Below are positions 23,651-34,700 of a DNA stretch of 64,000 nt, in pieces. The translations under genes and the position numbers were made by a program. The notes beneath the pieces are model-generated. The model saw only the letters and a program-made list of their open reading frames with translations, was not told the DNA's origin and searched no databases. This stretch comes from Muricea muricata (taxonomy: Eukaryota > Cnidaria > Anthozoa > Malacalcyonacea > Plexauridae): positions 15,727,893 through 15,791,892 of the forward strand of contig OY979721.1 in NCBI GenBank assembly GCA_963855995.1, in the 5' to 3' direction. Position 1 is the first letter of the stretch, and each line of letters opens with the position of its first letter.

Positions 23651-25180
23651 ATGGCGTCTAGGATGTTCAATCAACTCTTTACTAAACTAAGAAGCAAAGA
23701 ATTTAGGTCGTATTTAATGAGGTAGGTGAACATACGTGTATAAAATACTGTATAAATGTACATACCAACTTTTATAGTTGTTCATGTTAAATTGTTATGT
23801 AAATATGATAACGTTTTACTGATATCATTGTCTTGTATTTTTCTTATAGTACGGTAAGTTTGAAGATTTCAAGCTTTCATTTATTATTCAGGTCTGTTTT
23901 AATTTAATGTGCTTTATAACGAAGTAAAAGAAGTTAAATGTTGATGTATATACTAATCATTGAACATATATTTTATTTTTGTAGCATTTTTGGGGCCCAG
24001 GTAAGATCTATTTATGTAAACAATGGAAATATTGAAAGTAACAAGGGAACAACTTAAGTATCGTTGGGAACAAGTTGTTTAAAAGCTCAATGCTAAGCAG
24101 GCAAGGCTGGGTAATTCAAAATTACCCAACCATGCCAATGTCAGTTTTATATTACATGATTAATTTATTATACTACATGATGACGAAGCTCAAAACGTTC
24201 TGAATTTTGTGGTTCAATATCAACATTATATGCCTTATCCACGTTATAATGACATGTTTTTAATGGTTTTCATATGTCTACATTCATCATTGCTATTTAT
24301 AGCAGTTTGCCTGACATGAAATTGAATAAAATATTTATAACATGGTTGCATAATTTTGAAAACAGGTGTAGTATCTAGGCAAGTATTACCATTTGATGGG
24401 AAAAACTAAATGTTTTAGTTGCAAATTGGGGAATACCATTGGCTGCTATTGCTGATATGAAGAAAGATCCCGAATACATTAGTGGCAAAATGACAACAGG
24501 TATAGAACAGCAACAGAATCTTTGGATAATAATTGATATACATTATATACAAGGTCTTTATTGGAGCTTATTGCACTGTAATGAGATCTAATTCATTATT
24601 TTTACTCTGACAATTCAACTCTTCCTTGTTAGTAGTTAATGCAAAAGTATCTTCTGTTGATTGTTCATACACAGTTGCAAATGTTGGTAATTTGCCTTTT
24701 CAATAAATATAATTATGCTGTATTTTTTCATAATTGTAGCACTTTGTATATATTCTGCATTGTTTATGAGATTTGCTTGGAAAGTTCAGCCACGTAACTT
24801 GCTGTTGCTTGCTTGTCATATCACAAATGAGACTGCTCAGCTAATACAGCTTGGAAGACTAGTAGTGCACATGTAAGTATGAGACAGAAAGGTACTCCAA
24901 TAGTCTCTTAGGGGCAAAGCTTGATAATATACATTCTTTGTGGCAACACTACAGATACATCAATGCATACAGCAAAACACACCACGGACCATGCCTGATA
25001 CTGTAACATAGGCAGCTCAATTTTTTTTGTTTGGGGTTGAGAATATGTACATATATTTGTCATTTGCACAATTACCTGCTTTTTTGTCTAATTTTAGAAT
25101 GATATAAAGCTAATTTTTGTTTTAATAATTTTCACTACTTTGTGTATTTCAGGTCTAACAAGCCAAAAGAACCTTTGTGA
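23651..25180 (+). CDS. MPC1: MPC1, mitochondrial pyruvate carrier 1, 110 aa, six exons
   Basis: Exons 23651-23721, 23850-23853, 23985-24000, 24419-24499, 24740-24872 and 25153-25180. MPC1 pairs with MPC2 in the mitochondrial inner membrane to import pyruvate. The spliced product follows the family closely: [20 protein letters not shown], then [38 protein letters not shown] and [11 protein letters not shown]. Length matches the human 109 aa. Exon 2 is only four nucleotides (TACG) between TTCTTATAG and GTAAGT. It supplies the last base of a Ser codon plus the conserved Thr of LMST-HFWGP, and without it the frame is lost. Exon 3 is only 16 nt. Confidence 0.93.
23850..23853 (+). other. 4-nt microexon of MPC1
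   Basis: TACG is flanked by a strong acceptor (pyrimidine-rich, ending TATAG) and a consensus donor (GTAAGT). It joins ATGAG (exon 1) to CATTTT (exon 3) to restore the invariant Met-Ser-Thr-His-Phe-Trp order of MPC1 proteins. This is close to the lower size limit known for spliceosomal exons. Confidence 0.85.
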
Positions 25181-26679
25181 AGAGAAATAAATTATATAAT
25201 TAGTTAAATACTAAATACAAAACCCAACCAAGAATCATATTTTCTTAAAGATGGTTGGACTGATGTATTGAAATTATGTTGATTGTCTGATATTTATTTT
25301 ACATAACATTGTGATGCTGTTTATTCTGATGTATATATTTAGAGCTTCAGACTTGGCAAAATTGCTTAATTGCAAATAATGCTGAGGCAGACATTATTAA
25401 CAACACCAGTATATTTTGAACCATAATTGGTCTTCTTTTATGAAAGATATCATCACTTCTTGACTCCATCGACTACTGGGTAATGTGCTGATTTTTAAAT
25501 GTTTCCCAATTCCTTTATGATGCACATCTTGCTGGCTGCGACATTTCCTGCCTCTGGAGGACATGAAAGAGTAAATGAAGCAATGAATGAATCAACGTAG
25601 AACATTCATAATTGATTCACTCGTTTGCGCCTTTCTGGAGCGGGTAATTGCATTGTGTACTAAAATTGTTCATTAAATAATTTCCGGATTGTGCTATGTA
25701 CTGGTAAATACATTAAAGTGAGTGTTTTCAGCTGAGTGTTTTCACTAAATTTGACGTTTTTCCAACTAATAATGAGTGTTGATGTAACTGTATATCAATG
25801 CGGAAAATGTTTTATATTTAAAGTGAAAACACTCAGCCCTTATATTACTTGGATATAAGATTAGTATATAAGTATATAAAAACGTTTAAGTAATGGACTG
25901 GTTTTCATGTTACGAGAGTCTCGTGAAAGACATATCGTATAAACTTATCATAGAAGAATAATTTTTTGTGTCTAACAGTCTAAAATTTCTTTTTATAATA
26001 TAGCACCGAAAAAATACTTAAACGGAAGAGCGACAGGAAATTTCCCGTGTTACATTGAGTTATGCCAACCCGGCTCTTAACCAATCAGCGTTCAGAATTC
26101 ACAAATACTATTTAATGTTAATTTGATACATTTCATGTGTGATTACACTGATATGTGCATAAAGATGTGAATCAGTGAATATATGATACATTAGCATGCG
26201 ATATTTGAATATAAAAGAACAATTAGGTGTACGTCACTTCTAATAGATATATATACTTTTTGAAACTGTTTTACTTATGGCTTAACTAAAATGGGCTTTG
26301 GTATTTATTCTACGAATTCGATTAATATGATCACCAAACATGCATGACTAATTAGGTCATGCATGTTTGGTGGTCATGTTTGGTGCATATTTGGTGATCA
26401 TAACCAACCTAGGTTTTATACACCATGACTGCATGTCACCGGCTTTTAGGTTGCTTACTCTAGCTATTCTGCATGGTTTTCATGAAAGTTCTGCGGTAAC
26501 TTTCTAACGAGAGGCGCATTACGCAACCCTGAAGCTGATTTGAATTACTAATCTGGCTATCAAATAACAAGCTCAAATTTCAAGCGTCGTTTACTTGCCT
26601 GGTCAACTGACTCAACTCGTCCTTTCACGTCGGAGCTTGTCCCCATCAGAGAATCTCGAAACACTCCAAATAACCAAAG
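25181..26679. other. intergenic region between MPC1 and galectin
   Basis: Contains the MPC1 3' untranslated region and the galectin promoter. Near 25.7-25.85 kb the phrase AGTGTTTTCA(G/C) and its reverse GTGAAAACACT recur around a ~100-bp stretch, suggesting a small degenerate inverted repeat. A palindrome near 26.35 kb is listed separately. Confidence 0.5.
26328..26402. repeat. palindrome built from CATGTTTGGTG motifs
   Basis: ACCAAACATGCATGAC and GTCATGCATGTTTGGT form a perfect 16-bp inverted repeat around a 7-nt loop. An outer ATGATCACCAAA / TTTGGTGATCAT pair encloses it together with a further GGTCATGTTTGGTG copy. It could be a tiny MITE remnant or a DNA cruciform site. Confidence 0.7.
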
Positions 26680-29600
26680 ATGTTTGGTGGTTACGGTCCT
26701 CAACCAATCTTCAACCCGGTAAGATATTGTTATTTTCTATCCTGTATAGTTAACTATCTTTGTGCAACAAAAATATGTGCTCACAGTCACAGCTAGTCAT
26801 GCGGCAGTGAAAACTGATAGTCTGCTAGACAAGCCCAAGTGGTTATCTTAGTGCTGTGCGATTTAGGGCGTATCGTGGCGAAAAGTAGTGTATTCTATTG
26901 TGTCCATATCATTAATTTTGCCTGAGTGTTCACGAAGCAATGAAATGCTACGATACGGTTAAAGTGAAAAACGGGCTTTATAATGGAGCAAACATATATC
27001 GAGGGCATTAACTCGCTGCGCTCGTTCGTAATATATCAGTGTTTTCATCACGAGAAAATACTATTCATATCATCAAGCTACCGTGCAATGTTCTTTTTAT
27101 TATATCGTCAAAAGTCGGAACAAGCTATAACAGAGAACATATAAATCCCGCGGAAAAGCACACGCGTTACACCAGTGAAAATATGGAAATTACGAGTGTT
27201 TTAGTTTACGGTAAAACGCCCATAACCTGCATATAATAAACTGAGTTATTCTTATTCAAATCTATTCGTGTACTGTTTAACGACTGCTCATACGCAAGCA
27301 AAGATGCACAAGCAAATACTGCATTCAAATTTGAAATAGTATTGTCGCTGCGAGATAAGTTGAATTTTGTCATGGGGTATTTCGTAAACAGTTTATTTAC
27401 CGCCGAATCCGATGCGGAAGTATTTCCGCAATTTATAAATCTTTCTAAAGCTGTAAAGGCGTCGTATGGGTTTGGTGAGAGGGCGTGTACAGTACGATAG
27501 AAATCACTCCTTGTCTTCTGTTTTTGTCTTTTTTTTTAAGTAATTGTAGATTGCTCAATACATAAACAAGCAAATAAATTGTCCGTGTCTTGGAAACGCG
27601 AAGCGAAAATCTTGGAAAAAGGGAAATGGTTCCTTCTACATCGAAATTTTTTCTATTATAGCTAGTCCCATCAGATCAAATGATCCCAGGTGGACTGAAG
27701 CTGGGTCAGATTATTGTTGTTCAAGGTTTTATACCCCCTCAGATATCCAAGTAAGTTTTAAAGAACAGAATATGTTATAGCTATTTAAAGGTAAACTTCT
27801 TTGCATATGGAGATGAATAAGACAAAAATGATTAAAGTTGAGAGCTGCTTAGTGTTGATCTCGAACTAGCGTTGAGAGATGTCTGTAAAGGCCCAGTCAA
27901 ACGAGGATGAGAGTTGATGAGAGTTGTAACTCTCGCTAGCGTTTGACCACCAACTCTCATCCACTTTCATCGACTCTCATCAACTATGAACTAGTTCAAA
28001 TTTTGATGAGAGTTGATAAGAGTTTGTGCGCGTTTGACCAGTCATGAGAGTTGATGAGAGTTGCAAAAGTGCTAGCGTTTTGCACTTTGTTGTAGCAGGC
28101 TCAGCAATGCAGTACAAAATACATACTCATCAACTCTCATCCTCGTTTGACCGGAGCATCTGAGAGTTGACGAAACTCTCGTGCAAACTCTCGCTTCTCA
28201 ACTCTCATCAACTCTCATCCTCGTTTGACCGGGCCTTAAATCAGATAGATTGGCCGCTCATGGTTTATCTGTTATTTAAAAAGTACTGGATGTTTTCTTC
28301 AGGGCGGCGGGGATTAATCTGAAGCCTCAAATGGGATCCGACAATGATATCCACTTTCATATGTCGATACGTTTTCATGAAAACTGCATTGTGCGTAATA
28401 CTAAGCAAGCTGGTCGCTGGGGTAAGGAAGAACGAGGCGGTGGAATGCCTCTTAGCAAGGGACAAAATTTTCAGATGCTCATAGCTGCATATCAAAATTG
28501 TTTCAAGGTATTATATCATTACCGCTATGTGTTTCTGTTATAAGTGTCGCTTTTAAGTGGTAACGACAGTCTTTGGTGTATGTGATTAAGGTGTCTGTCA
28601 ATGGTCGTCATTTTTCTGACTACAACCATCGTGCACCTTTCCAACAAATTACCACCATTGGTTTTTTTGGAGAGTTTCAAATCCAACAAGTGTCTTTCCA
28701 ACAAGATCCTAGTATGGTAAGATATTTTCGAATTCTATCAACGTGTCATGTTTAAAATCGCCAAATCAGTGTCATTTAGATTTTGTCATAAGGAGTTTTT
28801 CAAACGCGATTAAAATTGCCACGAGAAATATCGCAGTTTAATGTTGCAAAATTTATAACTGCATCGATTTAAATCAATGTAAATATAATTAGCTAATGGC
28901 TTTTTTATGTGTTCCTGTGCACAGGCCTCCTATGCAAGCTACCCCACTGGGGTAGCTGCACCTCCAGCCTACAGCCCATATCCTGGAAATGCTCCAATTT
29001 TTAATCCAGTAAGTTCTGTCAGATAAAAGTTGAAATAATAGCTTTACGATGATGATAACAAGTTGTAATGACTGTTTGGCTAAACATCAAGCCAGTTGTG
29101 ACTCAACTCTTTATCTTTTAAGCCTGTGCCATACAGTGGTTCCATTCCTGGAGGTTTGTATCCCGGACGTATGATTAATATTCAAGGAACAGTTCATCCT
29201 TCACCAGATCGGTAATTATGCCCTTTTCAAAATGACTTAAACTTCAGCAAATGCAAGGTTTTCTGCACTCGCCTCTGCAGTCAATTTAATACTGAGCCTA
29301 TGACTCAGTGTATATATATAGTCTGTTCAAATTTAATTGCTATTTACTCTTGACTCAGCAGGTGTCAGCTACTGATCGGTACCAAACAGCACTTTTTAAC
29401 ATGTTTGATGATTTAAGGTTTCACGTTAATCTGAATTTGGGTGGAGACATTGCTTTTCATTTCAACCCTCGTTTTCGAGAGAACTGCATTGTACGTAACA
29501 CAAAAACTGGTGGAAAATGGGGATCAGAGGAGCGCCATGGATCTGGGTTGCCATTTATGCCTGGTTCGATGTTTGACTTGAAGATTTTGGTGGAACCCAA

Positions 29601-29965
29601 TTGCTATAAAGTAAGTGAAACTGTACCCTGAGAAGGACGCAAGTAACTAAGAGATCATGTAATAAACCAGAATTTTTGTAACCATAAAGCTGAGCATGCC
29701 GTAAGTAAATTTAGGTATCTGCTGAATACCAAAAGCCAAGTAAAGTGCAAAATATTTTCGATAGCAAAAGATGGTCATATGGCAACCTAATTTACACTAG
29801 ATTGCCCCATGTACATGTCTGCAGCTAAATTCCTTTGAATATTTTAAGGTGGCTGTGAACAACCAGCATTATTGTGATTACAATCACCGTTTGCCTCAAC
29901 TGTACATGATTCAAGGACTGGAAGTTGGTGGAAACGTCACACTTTCCCAAATATTCATCCAATAA
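26680..29965 (+). CDS. tandem-repeat galectin with two CRDs, 313 aa, eight exons
   Basis: Exons 26680-26718, 27662-27750, 28303-28507, 28591-28716, 28925-29008, 29123-29211, 29418-29610 and 29849-29965. Galectins are cytosolic or non-classically secreted beta-galactoside-binding lectins; no signal peptide is seen, as expected. The second domain (about 190-313) has the full sugar-binding signature: His225, Asn227, Arg229, Asn238, Trp245, Glu248, Arg250. The first (about 22-153) keeps His62, Arg66, Asn75, Trp82, Glu85 and Arg87 but has Ser64 where Asn is usual. The two halves share exon phases, and PIFNP occurs at the same point before each domain, pointing to internal duplication. A Pro/Tyr/Ala-rich linker joins them. 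It resembles galectin-4/8/9 in layout only. AATAAA lies at 30057. Confidence 0.88.
27888..28236. mobile_element. MITE in galectin intron 2, TAA-flanked
   Basis: A 349-bp element with inverted ends AGGCCC(A/G)GTCAAACGAGG continuing through GATGAGAGTTGATGAGAGTTG, flanked by TAA at 27885-27887 and 28237-28239. The interior is packed with both orientations of TGATGAGAGTTG and with GTTTGACC, so nearly the whole element folds on itself. A 3-bp TAA duplication and GGCC-type ends suggest a PIF/Harbinger-type non-autonomous element. The ends differ by only one base over the first ~38 bp, so it is fairly young. Confidence 0.85.
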
Positions 29966-30056
29966 ACGTTTTGCCACAACAAATGATTAACATAACTTTG
30001 TCTTTTATAATGTAATTGTGAAATTAAAACTTGAACTATTGTCGTTGATTTTTTAA

Positions 30057-30062
30057 AATAAA
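30057..30062 (+). promoter_or_regulatory. galectin polyadenylation signal AATAAA
   Basis: A canonical hexamer about 92 nt after the galectin stop codon. Confidence 0.7.
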
Positions 30063-30147
30063 GCATCTTATGAAACGTAAAGAGTTTAGAGATTTGTTGG
30101 CTTCTTGTTTTTGTTTGACTGACTTTGAAGGAGGTCGTGTACATATT

Positions 30148-30470
30148 GGCCCGATTTATGGACGAACTTGGGCAAGAAAAAATAGTTCATTTGATAATTC
30201 GTCTGTGTATAAACGCGGGCAAGCAGACGGATCATCCGTCAAGACAAACTATAGGCGTAGTTCGTCTGTTCAGACGAATTTGCTCGCGTAGTTCGTCTTG
30301 ACGGATGATCCGTCTGCTTGCCCGCGTTCATACAGAGACGAACTATTAGACGAACTATCTTTCTACGTAGTTCATCTGGATAGTTCGTCTTGTGTTTATA
30401 CTTAGACGGATGATCTGTCAGACGGATGATCCGTCATGACGGATGATCCGTCTCTAGTATAAATCGGGCC
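30148..30470. mobile_element. MITE with GGCCCGATTTA ends, ATT-flanked
   Basis: A 323-bp element with ends GGCCCGATTTA and TAAATCGGGCC, flanked by ATT at 30145-30147 and 30471-30473. Inside, GACGGATGATCCGTC palindromes and TAGTTCGTCT motifs occur repeatedly in both orientations, with one large central inverted repeat around GCGGGCAAGCAGACGGATCA. It has no coding capacity and is probably non-autonomous of a PIF/Harbinger or ISL2EU-like family, judging from the GGCC ends and short AT-rich target duplication. Confidence 0.82.
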
Positions 30471-31157
30471 ATTGCCCAGGGATTTTTTAGCCAGATCTGA
30501 TTTGATCACGCAAATTAGATTGTCGTTGTTCTCCAATAGAGTACAACATCCTAACATTGACTTTGCAAAGATGTAAAAGTAAGATAGAAACAATTGGTTG
30601 AATTTTTTTACAAACCCAGTTCGTAGTTACCAACAAAAAATGACGGTTTCAATTTAGGCCTGGTTTTCATTTTGTCCTAAATATCGTAAACCAATGAAGG
30701 TTACTAATATGATATAGTATCAACAAAGATCAACACTTAACAATTTAATGACTGATTAAAATCTGCACGTAAAAGAAAATACAGATCTGGAGCATATCGA
30801 GGGAGGTAAGGGTGGCGGGGAGGTGGATCACGTTTAATGGCAGGGGAAAAAAGCAGTTTGAAAAATCACCAGTCTTAACAAAACCAGCTTCACGTTAGGT
30901 CATGTTCTTCGGAGTATGTTTTTTTTATATTGTAATTGCAGCCTTCCATGCTATGATCTTTCGATGATCATCCCTACTGTGTTTACAGTGTTAACTAACT
31001 TTTCTTCAACCAAGTACTATCTCTATGATTGCATAAACCTTACTATAGGCTTTTACTGGCAAACATATTTTCCTTATGCTTGCGAGTTTTGTACTATACA
31101 CCCGAGACTAAAAGTAATTTGATACACGCTTCTGAACAGACAGAACAGTGACATAAA

Positions 31158-31508
31158 TTATTTTTTATTTTTCTGAAACTTTCTACACATAGGTGTACGA
31201 GAGTTCTTCAGTTCTTTCAGCTTTCCTTCAATCGCTTCTCTCATGTTTATTCCATCCGGAATGTGTACAAAACGTATCTGTTTCGCTTGAATAAACAGTT
31301 CATCCAAATGTATTGTCTTGTTTCTTCCTTGCTTAGTGAATTGCACACTGTTCATGTTGATATTCATGTAGCCATCAACTTGGGATAGCACTCCTTCAGC
31401 AAATGATTCATTTCGCAGTTCAACAATAGTTTGATGACCTTCGCAAGCTTGCAATAAGCAAACTAAATTTCTTTCTGCAAGCGCTCGCTCCCTCTTGCTA
31501 CCTGCCAT
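31158..31508 (-). CDS. LSM10: LSM10, U7 snRNP Sm-like protein, 116 aa, one exon
   Basis: LSm10 replaces an Sm protein in the U7 snRNP ring that processes the 3' ends of replication-dependent histone mRNAs. The product shows the Sm1 fold strand series TIVELRNESFAEGVLSQVD then GYMNINM (39-52), and an Sm2 motif ending in IRFVHIPDGIN. Human LSM10 has [27 protein letters not shown] and VRYVHIPDDVN at the same places. The start is the ATG at 31508 (MAGSKRERALAERN), which aligns with the family; the open frame extends 39 codons further upstream without homology. The codons at the extreme 3' end themselves contain AATAAA just before the stop. Divergent neighbour of DDX18. Confidence 0.92.
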   Translation of the reverse strand: MAGSKRERALAERNLVCLLQACEGHQTIVELRNESFAEGVLSQVDGYMNINMNSVQFTKQGRNKTIHLDELFIQAKQIRFVHIPDGINMREAIEGKLKELKNSRTPMCRKFQKNKK

Positions 31509-31729
31509 ATTTGTTTTTGGCGGCCTGATTTCAGGAGTTACGCAGGTTATGCGGGCCACGCCCCAAGCCCCGCTCGGTTGAAACATCATGTTGCGTACTA
31601 CATAACGTGATGCATCCAGTACCACTGGCTCTGGTTTTGCAGGCTCGGAGAACGTAAGAAGACAAATTTTAAAAATTATAGAACCGGCTAGCAGCCCAAC
31701 ACACGTGTTTTTTGCTTTTAAGCAAAATT
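31509..31729. promoter_or_regulatory. divergent promoter region, LSM10 / DDX18
   Basis: 221 bp separate the LSM10 start codon (31508, minus) from the DDX18 start codon (31730, plus). A palindromic E-box-containing ACACACGTGT lies at about 31701, near the DDX18 side. No TATA box is obvious. Confidence 0.6.
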
Positions 31730-34700
31730 ATGGAAAAGAAAGAAAAAGATTTTAGAAAGAAACGAAAAAAGCTTTCTAATGGTGGTCCCTCAGGTATATG
31801 ATGTAGTTTAAGAATTTACTGCTATCAGTGCTTTAGATTTTAGCGTTTACATTTCTAACTTGAAATCTTTATTTATCCAAAATGTTTGTAATTTCACTAA
31901 TTTGTGTTGGTGCAGTGGTGCCAGCATTATAACATCTTACTAATTTTGTCTCATGGGGGGGGGGGGGGGGGATTGGGCAAACACATATGGGATTTGGTAC
32001 AATTTCATTAATGTAGTTTGTCAAAATATCCCGAAGACCTCCGGCGTTGAGTGCATGGAATGCAGTCTGGTAGATTTGGTGCATACCATTATGACTGCAA
32101 GAAAACTGGAACACCAATAGAATACCAGTTAAATACTGGTCTTCCACCATTGTGATAGCTAGTATTCTGGTGGTGTAATCTCTGGCAAATTAACCAGATT
32201 TAAAATACACGCAACATGAGGTGTCGAAATAAGGTTAACAACAACCTAACGATCATTCATGTATTATTTCAAGGTAAAAAGTTAAAGAAATTAAAGAAAA
32301 AAACCCCAAGTGCTGCAGCAAATGAAGAGGGAGGTATAACATCAATACAACCAAACAGATATTCTGTTGTCAGATCGTTCATGCATTCTTTGCTGATTAC
32401 TTTTCTTTTATCAGTTGAAAGCATTGAAGAAAAAAATGAACTCAGTGAAGTGACTATTGATAAGAGCTTATCAGTTGAAAGTATTAAAGAAAAAAATGAA
32501 CTCAATGAACTAACTGTTGATAAGAGCTCTGATATTGATGAAGAAAAGGAATCTAAAGGTATTCAACACACTCCTTACAACCCAGAAGGTGAGTTTGCAG
32601 TTTTACCACTTAAACATGAGATTTCACACATGGCACCTTATGGCGCTGTACAGTCCTAATGAAACTTAACACTTCTCTCGCAATATTTTCAAGCGGTTCA
32701 AAAACAGTCCAAAAATATACGACATTAACTTGAGACGAAAAACCAGCAATGAAAGTAAATAAAACATTTTATGCTTGTTACCTTTATGTTATGTGATAAA
32801 TTTGGCAACTGTTTTGGTGCCTGCCAGTAGCATCTTTGCTTTATAAAATTCTCACAATTATATTGCTCATGTAAAAAAATAATGCTTATCTTGGCATAAT
32901 CTGAAAGACATGTCATTTCTTCTTACTGCATTGTTTGCTGTTTAATTTCAATAATATACAGCTATTTCAATCAAGGTTCTCCTTCCAAAAGCATAAACTG
33001 TGAACTTTGTATGGCACTTGATGCTTTTGACAAATCTGGTGCTTCTTGATACTCACGCAAACATGCGCTCAACGCACCATGTTAACTTTCATTACGACTG
33101 TATTGTATGTCTTATATTGTAGCTCTTTCTAGGTTACAATGTTTTATTGGTGAACACTTAACCTATGACATATTATTATTTTACCTTAGCTTCATCAAAT
33201 GTTGATACTTCATTTGAATCTTTGAAAGAAAGTGTATCTGAGAAAACACTGAAAGCAATTTCAGAGATGGGCTTTACACATATGACTGAAATACAACATA
33301 AAAGTATTGCACCTTTACTTAATGGAAGGTGAGTATGTGCAATTATCTGGTAAATTCTCTTTCCTGTCATTTCTAAGGTGTCATTACTTAATAGTGAGTA
33401 CTTATTGTCAGGCTGTTAGAAGGGGGTAAGAGGGGAGGGGGATGTCTTGAGAAGTGGTGACTATGATCTGCCTTTGTGGATGATACTGTTTAAAGTTTAA
33501 TTAAATTTCTGCTATATTTTCTTTCAGAGATTTACTTGGTGCTGCGAAGACTGGTAGTGGAAAGACGTTAGCATTTTTAATCCCAGCAATTGAGCTACTT
33601 TTTAAACTTCAGTTCAAGCCAAGAAATGGTAAAGATTTTGTGCTAAAATGTTCAATCCTGAATTTAAGTTGAAGGATGAATTGCTATTTTTTTTTGAAAT
33701 TGTGCATTGGCAGAATGTTGTACTTGACAAAAATGAACACTCTACTTCGGATTGATATTTTCATTTTAGGCACAGGAGTGATTATAATATCACCGACACG
33801 AGAACTTTCACTACAAACATTTGGTGTGGTCACTGACTTGATCAAGTATCATAATCATACATATGGGATTATCATGGGAGGAGCAAATAGAAAAACTGAA
33901 GCTGAAAAGCTTCAGAAAGGGGTTAATTTGTTGGTTGCAACACCTGGACGGCTTTTAGACCATTTACAGGTGGACAGAATGATTTTGTGTGTGAAGTATT
34001 GAATATATTGCTCCTGACAATCAATGATGAATTATGAATCGCTACATTGAACAAATTTGTCTGAAAAGATATTCTTTCTGAGATTGTCAGGTTTATATTT
34101 TAGCATATGTAATAATCATATTGCTGCATAATTATCATGCAGTTTTCAATTTGTTTGCAATGCATTAATTTGTTTTAAAATTATACATTTGTGTAGAACA
34201 CACATGGTTTTAACTTCAAGAACTTGCAATGTTTGATCATTGATGAAGCTGATCGAATATTGCAGATTGGGTTTGAAGAGGAAATGAAACAGATTATCAG
34301 CATTTTACCAAGTATGTCTAACTGTTTAATAGGAAATTTAACAACCAATGATAAGGGTTGGGTTAAGCTTATAGAAGCTGGTTGATTGCCTGAGGTAGTA
34401 AACTGTTGATTTTTTGCATGTCTTCTGCGTTATAGGTCGTCGAATGACAGTGTTATTCTCTGCAACACAGACAAAAAATGTTGAAGATTTAGCAAGAATA
34501 TCACTGAAGAAAGCTCCACTGTATGTTGGAGTTGATGATCATAAAGAAACTGCGACAGTTGATGGCCTTGAGCAAGTTGGTTTACAACCAAACTGATGAA
34601 TACCATTAAAACATATTAAAACTAAAACATATTCCTACAATGGTTTTGTTTCGTTTCAGGGTTATCTAGTGGTGCCATCAGACAAGCGTTTTTTAGTGTT

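Larger units (their letters stand above)
29966..31157. other. intergenic region between galectin and LSM10
   Basis: Holds the galectin polyadenylation signal (AATAAA at 30057-30062) and a 323-bp MITE (30148-30470, listed separately). The remainder shows no gene or repeat that I can support. Confidence 0.55.
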
